NCBI GenBank assembly: GCA_031549495.1
Contig: JAVBPS010000097.1
Location: forward strand, 1-18,741
DNA length: 18,741 nt
Reading direction: 5' to 3'
DNA from: JAVBOW01 sp031549495
GTDB lineage: Bacteria > Bacteroidota > Bacteroidia > Bacteroidales > Rikenellaceae
The notes beneath the pieces were generated by a model. It did no database searches. It was not told where the DNA came from and saw only the letters and a program-made list of their open reading frames with translations. Position numbers and translations under genes: made by a program. This document shows, piece after piece, positions 15,057 through 18,741 of this stretch. Each line of letters opens with the position of its first letter. Within the stretch, counting starts at the first letter, position 1.

Positions 15057-16589
15057 TTAGAACGGCGCCTCGTCATTGCTGAAACTGCCGCCGAACGGGG
15101 CGGGGGCGGGCAGGTCGAAGTCGCTGCCGCCGGTCATCGCCGAGCCGGTACCCATCGAACTTTCCACCGAGCTGTAACCGCCCAGGTCGTCCGCATCGTA
15201 GTCCAGGAAGCGGGCCTGCTCCTTGCGGAAACGCAGTTTGACGGTATCCACGGCTCCGTTACGGTGCTTGGCGACGATGATCTCGGCCATGCCCTGCGTG
15301 GGCAGGCCGTCCTCGTCCTGCGTGAGGCCGTAGTACTCGGGGCGGTGGATGAAGGCCACCAGGTCGGCGTCCTGCTCGATGGCGCCCGACTCGCGCAGGT
15401 CGGAGAGCTGCGGGCGCTTGCTGCCCCCGCGCGACTCCACGGAGCGGTTCAGCTGCGACAGGGCGAGGATCGGGATGCTGAGCTCCTTGGCGATCGCCTT
15501 GAGCGAGCGCGAGATGAAGGCCACCTCCTGTTCGCGGTTGCCGCGCGTGTCCTGGCTGCCGGTCATCAGCTGCAGGTAGTCGATCACGATGCACTGGATG
15601 TCGAACTGCGTCTTCAGGCGGCGCGCCTTGGAGCGGAATTCGAAGATCGACAGGGCCGGGGTGTCGTCGATGAACAACGGGGCCATGCGCAGCGGGCTGA
15701 TCGAGGCTTCGAGGTGTTTCCACTGGTCGGGCGAGAGTTTTCCGTTGCGGATGTCGCGCGAGTCGAGGCCCGATTCGGAGACCACCAGGCGCAACATAAG
15801 TTGCGTAGAGCTCATTTCCAACGAGAAGAAGGCCACCGGTTTCTCGTGGTCGATGGTCATGTTGCGCGCCATGGAGAGCACGAAAGCCGTCTTGCCCATC
15901 GAGGGGCGGGCGGCGATGATGATCAGATCGGAGGGTTGCCAGCCCAGCGTGAGGCGGTCCAGGTGGGTGAAACCCGAGGGTACGCCGCTGAATCCGCCTT
16001 CGCGTTTGGAGGCCTCTTCGATGATGGCCATCGTCTTGGTGAGGATGTCGCTCGAGCGTTGCACGTCGCGCTTCACGTGCCCTTCCGCGACCTTGAAGAT
16101 CTCGCCCTCGGCGAAGTCGATCAGGTCCGTCACGTCGGTCGCCTCGTCGAACGAGCGGCGTTGGATATCCATGGTGGCTCGGATCAGTTCGCGCTGGACG
16201 TATTTCTGGGCGATGATCTTGGCGTGGAACTCGACGTGGGCGGCGGAGGCGACCTTCTGCGTGAGTTGAGCCAGGAAGACCGCGCCGCCGATCTTCGTCA
16301 GTTGCTTGGTGCGTTTGAGACGGTCGGTCACCGTGTAGAGGTCGATCGGTTCCAACTCGGCCGACAGGTCGAGGATCGCCTTGTAGATGATCTGGTGCGC
16401 CTCTTTGTAGAACGCCTGCGGCTCTACGTATTCCTGCACGTCGACGATGCTGTCCTTTTCCAGCATCAACGCCCCGAGGACGGCCTCCTCCAACTCCACC
16501 GCCTGGGGAGGGATGTTGGCTCCGGCTTCGGTTAGGGATGCGTATGCCTCGCGGTTGTTTTGCGAGCGGTCGTTGTATTGCTTTGCCAT
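15057..16589 (-). CDS. dnaB: Replicative DNA helicase DnaB
   Basis: DnaB is the hexameric 5'-3' helicase that unwinds DNA at the replication fork and interacts with primase. The 510-residue product has the N-terminal helical domain (IPPQAVELEEAVLGALML from about residue 26), a linker (about 150-195) and the RecA-like C-terminal ATPase domain. Walker A is AARPSMGKT with Lys233, and Walker B is CIVIDYLQLM. ALSQLNRSVESR and FIHRPEYYG are further helicase motifs. The C-terminal tail is Gly/Ser-rich and ends acidic, as in other Bacteroidota. No intein is present. The ATG at 16589 gives the usual N-terminus, but the only promoter-like element ends 4 nt before it. Confidence 0.96.
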   Translation of the reverse strand: MAKQYNDRSQNNREAYASLTEAGANIPPQAVELEEAVLGALMLEKDSIVDVQEYVEPQAFYKEAHQIIYKAILDLSAELEPIDLYTVTDRLKRTKQLTKIGGAVFLAQLTQKVASAAHVEFHAKIIAQKYVQRELIRATMDIQRRSFDEATDVTDLIDFAEGEIFKVAEGHVKRDVQRSSDILTKTMAIIEEASKREGGFSGVPSGFTHLDRLTLGWQPSDLIIIAARPSMGKTAFVLSMARNMTIDHEKPVAFFSLEMSSTQLMLRLVVSESGLDSRDIRNGKLSPDQWKHLEASISPLRMAPLFIDDTPALSIFEFRSKARRLKTQFDIQCIVIDYLQLMTGSQDTRGNREQEVAFISRSLKAIAKELSIPILALSQLNRSVESRGGSKRPQLSDLRESGAIEQDADLVAFIHRPEYYGLTQDEDGLPTQGMAEIIVAKHRNGAVDTVKLRFRKEQARFLDYDADDLGGYSSVESSMGTGSAMTGGSDFDLPAPAPFGGSFSNDEAPF

Positions 16590-16593
16590 AGAG

Positions 16594-16601
16594 CAAAGAT
16601 A
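16594..16601 (-). promoter_or_regulatory. Putative -7 element (TATCTTTG) of dnaB
   Basis: On the minus strand the sequence reads TATCTTTG, an exact TAnnTTTG match, with 4 nt between it and the ATG. Transcription from it would start at or next to the start codon. The upstream -33 region falls inside the heptamer array and shows no TTTG. Confidence 0.45.
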
Positions 16602-16780
16602 ATTATGAATTATGAATTATGGATTATGAATGAAGAGATATTTTGTCATTCTGAACAAAGTGAAGAATCTTGGTCGGGCTGTGTGCAGAACAATTCCGAC
16701 CAAGATTCTTCGCTTCGCTCTGAATGACAAACCGGATTAAGGAAAAGCATTCATAATTCATAATTCATAATCCATAATTA
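16600..16780. repeat. Nested inverted repeat: heptamer arms around core family copy 4
   Basis: Outer arms at 16600-16632 and 16748-16780 are each about four ATTATGA heptamers. They are inverted copies differing only in which heptamer carries ATTATGG. Inside lies a GTCATTC-type repeat at 16641-16731 with core 16672-16701 in the forward orientation. The inner arms pair imperfectly (GAACAAAGTGAAG against CTTCGCTTCGCTC). The right outer arm overlaps the thiL stop codon. The whole thiL-dnaB gap is thus repeat. Confidence 0.85.
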
Positions 16781-17797
16781 AACCAGGGCCGTCCAGCCGG
16801 GTGCGGTGATGTTGATTTCGCCGCCGTCGGGCGTGACGAGCTTCACACCGGCCTCGGGGGCGGTGATGTGACCGATCACGTCGATGCCGCCGATGTCGGT
16901 AATTTTCTGTTGCAACGCGAGCGGGACGGTGAACAGCAGTTCGTAGTCCTCACCGCCGTTCAGGGCGGCGACCACGGGGTCGGTGTGCATCTCTTCGCAC
17001 AGTTTATAGGTCTCCGAGGCGATCGGGATGCGGTCCAGATAGATGCGCGCACCCGTGCCCGAGGCTTTGCAGAGGTGGATCAGGTCGGAGGCCAGGCCGT
17101 CTTTCAACAGCACCATCGAGGTGGGTACGAGGCCGGTTTCGGCCAGATGCGCGGTCACGTCGATGCGCGCGCGGGGTTTGAGCTGGCGGCGCAGCAGGTA
17201 TTCGTAGCCTGCGAATTGGGGCTGGGGGTTGTCGTGGCCGGCGAGCACGCGTTTCTCGCGATCCAGCAGGCGCAGGCCCATGTAGGCCGCCCCGAGGTCG
17301 CCCGTGATACAGATCAGGTCGTTGACCTGCGCACCGCTGCGGCGGGTGAGTTTTTCGGGTTTCGCCTCGCCGAAAACGGTTGCAGAGATGGTAAAGCCCG
17401 TCAGTGAGGTGTTCAGCCCGCCCCCGGCGAAAACGAGGGCATAATCCTCGCAGGCCTGCCGCACGCCAGCATGATATTCCTCGATCATCTCCACACTCAT
17501 GCGTGCCGACACGCCGAGCGAAACCATCACGCGGCGGGGCGTTCCGTTCATCGCCAGCACGCTGCTCACCGCAGCCACTACTGTTTTGTATCCCAGGTGT
17601 TTGAGTGGAAAATAGGTCAAATCGAAATCCACGCCTTCCAGCAGCAATACGTTGGACAGCAGCCCCTCACCCTCTATCGCAGGGATCACCACGGCATCGT
17701 CGGCGGGCGCTGGATTTTCGGAGTGGGAAGCGAGAATTTTTTCGGCGAGGCTAAAGCGGCCTATGGCAGATATTTCGGTCTTTTTCTTGGGGTCCAT
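16778..17797 (-). CDS. thiL: ThiL-like protein (thiamine-monophosphate kinase family), active site degenerate
   Basis: ThiL phosphorylates thiamine monophosphate to the diphosphate. The 339-residue product is clearly of this AIR-synthase-like fold: LLEGVDFDLTYFPLKHLGYK (about residues 52-71), ITGDLGAAYMGLRLLDREK (164-182), RRQLKPRAR (203-211) and LNGGEDYELLFTVPL near the C-terminus. Several motifs usually conserved for metal and ATP binding are altered: GDD reads ADD (32-34), TTD before LLEG reads SNV (48-50), LSD reads VSS (77-79), GGD reads GGG (125-127), and DISDGL reads LLKDGL (230-235). Activity is therefore doubtful, or the substrate differs. I chose ATG 17797 because the open frame further upstream is only the reverse complement of adk, and a TAnnTTTG element sits 18 nt before this ATG. 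Confidence 0.8.
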   Translation of the reverse strand: MDPKKKTEISAIGRFSLAEKILASHSENPAPADDAVVIPAIEGEGLLSNVLLLEGVDFDLTYFPLKHLGYKTVVAAVSSVLAMNGTPRRVMVSLGVSARMSVEMIEEYHAGVRQACEDYALVFAGGGLNTSLTGFTISATVFGEAKPEKLTRRSGAQVNDLICITGDLGAAYMGLRLLDREKRVLAGHDNPQPQFAGYEYLLRRQLKPRARIDVTAHLAETGLVPTSMVLLKDGLASDLIHLCKASGTGARIYLDRIPIASETYKLCEEMHTDPVVAALNGGEDYELLFTVPLALQQKITDIGGIDVIGHITAPEAGVKLVTPDGGEINITAPGWTALV

Positions 17798-17815
17798 CGG
17801 ATGGGAATTTGTATA

Positions 17816-17823
17816 CAAAGGTA
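17816..17823 (-). promoter_or_regulatory. Putative -7 element (TACCTTTG) of thiL
   Basis: The minus strand reads TACCTTTG, an exact TAnnTTTG match, giving a predicted leader of about 15 nt to ATG 17797. It is divergent from the adk promoter in an 84-bp gap. Confidence 0.55.
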
Positions 17824-17831
17824 GCCGAAGT

Positions 17832-17863
17832 TTTGTTTCGGCGAAAATAAAAGAGTACTTTTG
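17832..17863 (+). promoter_or_regulatory. Putative adk promoter with -33 and -7 elements
   Basis: TTTG at 17832-17835 and TACTTTTG at 17856-17863, separated by 20 nt, fit the Bacteroidota -33/-7 promoter better than any other site in the window. The ATG follows 18 nt later, at 17882. Confidence 0.65.
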
Positions 17864-17881
17864 CCTGCTCAGAGCAAGACA

Positions 17882-18475
17882 ATGAAGAACATCGTACTGT
17901 TCGGCCCCCCGGGGGCGGGCAAAGGCACGCAAGCCAAACTGATCAAGGAAAAATACGGGCTCGACCACATCTCGACCGGCGACGTGATCCGCGAGGAGAT
18001 CCGGCAGGGGACCGAATTGGGCAAGAGCGTCAAGGATTTCATCGAGCGGGGTGAATTGGCCCCCGACCACATGGTCATCGAGATCATCACCAAACATATC
18101 GAGGAGCACCGGCTCGGGGCGGGCAATATTTTCGACGGATTTCCGCGTACGTTGCCGCAGGCCGAGGAGTTCGACCGCATCCTGGAGGCCCATGGGCTGA
18201 AGATCGACATCATGATCTCGCTCGAAGTGCCGGACGAGGTACTCATCGAGCGCATCCGGCTGCGCGCCGCGGACAGCGGGCGGGCGGATGACGCCGATGT
18301 GGAGATCATCCGCAACCGGATCGCCATCTACAACCGCCAGACGGCTATCGTCGCCAAGTTCTACCAGAAGCAATGTAAATATGCCGCGGTGGATGGGTTG
18401 GGGACGGTCGAGGAGACTTTCGGGCGCATCTGCGAGAAGATCGAGGCGGCGCGGGAGGAGAAGTACCGCTGCTGA
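17882..18475 (+). CDS. adk: Adenylate kinase
   Basis: Adenylate kinase interconverts ATP + AMP and 2 ADP and keeps the adenylate pool balanced. The 197-residue product has the P-loop GPPGAGKGT (residues 8-16), the AMP-binding STGDVIREEI (from about 33), the DGFPRTLPQAEEFD motif (about 87-100) and a short LID region containing SGRADD. It is of the short-LID type without zinc-binding cysteines. I chose ATG 17882 over the in-frame TTG at 17861, because 17861 lies inside the promoter and MKNIVLFGPPGAGKGT is the normal start. It is divergent from thiL. Its last 16 bases and the following terminator are repeated at 18633. Confidence 0.95.
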   Translation: MKNIVLFGPPGAGKGTQAKLIKEKYGLDHISTGDVIREEIRQGTELGKSVKDFIERGELAPDHMVIEIITKHIEEHRLGAGNIFDGFPRTLPQAEEFDRILEAHGLKIDIMISLEVPDEVLIERIRLRAADSGRADDADVEIIRNRIAIYNRQTAIVAKFYQKQCKYAAVDGLGTVEETFGRICEKIEAAREEKYRC

Positions 18476-18530
18476 TCCAGGCATGATTCATATAGCAAAG
18501 CACCCTTTCCAGGATGCTTTTGTCGTATCT
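18460..18530 (+). repeat. Direct repeat copy 1: adk end plus terminator
   Basis: 71 nt covering the last codons and stop of adk and the downstream hairpin. It matches 18633-18703 with only a handful of differences, clustered in the hairpin. Confidence 0.85.
18497..18521 (+). terminator. Rho-independent terminator of adk
   Basis: AAAGCACCCT and AGGATGCTTT pair with one mismatch around a 4-nt loop and are followed by a short T-run. The copy at 18670-18694 has perfect 8-bp arms AAAGCACC/GGTGCTTT. Confidence 0.7.
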
Positions 18531-18544
18531 GGCCGTTGTGTTAA

Positions 18545-18622
18545 GCGGCATTTGCAATGCCGCTTGCTATATCTCGCGAATTTAAATTCGCGGGTATTCA
18601 CCGACGGCATTGCAAATGCCGC
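18545..18622. repeat. Nested palindromic element inside the adk direct repeat
   Basis: GCGGCATTTGCAATGCCG at 18545-18562 is repeated inverted at 18605-18622. Midway between them is the perfect 18-bp palindrome CGCGAATTTAAATTCGCG (18575-18592). It has no coding capacity and looks like a REP-type or miniature mobile element. Confidence 0.8.
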
Positions 18623-18632
18623 CGAACCGGGG

Positions 18633-18703
18633 GAAGTACCGCTACTGATTCAGGCATGATTCATATAGCAAAGCACCCTCTCCCAGGTGCTTTTGTTGTA
18701 TCT
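18633..18703 (+). repeat. Direct repeat copy 2: adk end plus terminator
   Basis: Second copy of the 71-nt unit, offset by 173 nt. It begins GAAGTACCGCTACTGATTCA, matching the adk 3' end, but is no longer joined to an open frame. Confidence 0.85.
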
Positions 18704-18713
18704 ATGCGGTCTT

Positions 18714-18741
18714 TCGTCATGTCGAGCGTTAGTCGAGACAT
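18714..18741. repeat. Start of a further intergenic repeat, cut by the window end
   Basis: TCGTCATGTCGAGCG followed by AGTCGAGACAT has the look of another palindromic intergenic repeat arm. The rest lies beyond the window, so this is tentative. Confidence 0.35.

Noticed and set aside
4505..16731. Possible CRISPR array or attachment sites from the recurring repeats
   Set aside because: The copies are kilobases apart, inverted and intergenic, with no regular spacers and no cas or integrase genes nearby.
17798..18484. N-terminal extension of the ThiL frame across adk
   Set aside because: The upstream part is only the reverse complement of adenylate kinase. A promoter-like element lies before ATG 17797, and the family N-terminus begins there.

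Overview
The window looks like chromosomal DNA from a fairly GC-rich member of the Bacteroidota, most like an Alistipes/Rikenellaceae-type gut bacterium. That placement is inferred, not proven. It rests on repeated TAnnTTTG -7 promoter elements just upstream of genes, lipoproteins whose acidic/lysine stretch follows the lipobox cysteine, an outer-membrane beta-barrel of the Bacteroidota type, short AT-rich leaders without strong Shine-Dalgarno sequences, and many intergenic inverted repeats of the GTCATTC...GAATGAC kind.

Layout. (1) 1-4508: a plus-strand operon, etfB - etfA - small YcxB-like membrane protein - long acyl-CoA dehydrogenase, with a TAnnTTTG promoter and a rho-independent terminator. 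It forms an electron-transfer unit for acyl-CoA/enoyl-CoA redox chemistry, and EtfB carries the motif typical of the FAD-binding, electron-bifurcating group. (2) 4717-7176: an 819-residue outer-membrane beta-barrel protein. (3) 7318-9626: an OsmC-family gene followed by three small lipoproteins. Between the lipoproteins lie two fragments of the osmC 3' end. The second is fused to a copy of the start of the downstream radical-SAM gene, which is the expected junction of an old tandem duplication. (4) 9819-12083: a radical-SAM protein with a helix-hairpin-helix, plus its usual partner of the TIGR03915/DUF4130 family, a pair predicted to act in DNA repair or modification but without a known reaction. 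(5) 12275-16589, minus strand: a ComM/YifB AAA+ ATPase, a secreted PHP-domain phosphoesterase, and the replicative helicase DnaB. (6) 16778-18475: a divergent pair, a ThiL-like kinase (minus) with several expected active-site residues missing and adenylate kinase (plus).

Most gaps between transcription units contain inverted repeats. Four share a 30-nt asymmetric core (in two orientations) flanked by arms that differ between copies but mostly pair within each copy. A heptamer repeat (ATTATGA) sits at the 3' ends of three consecutive minus-strand genes. The 3' end of adk is duplicated downstream around a palindromic element. Best leads: the radical-SAM/TIGR03915 pair, the fossil duplication junction, the degenerate ThiL active site, and the core-plus-arms repeat family. 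No tRNA, rRNA, CRISPR array, transposase or phage gene was seen, and no gene-free stretch exceeds 300 bases.
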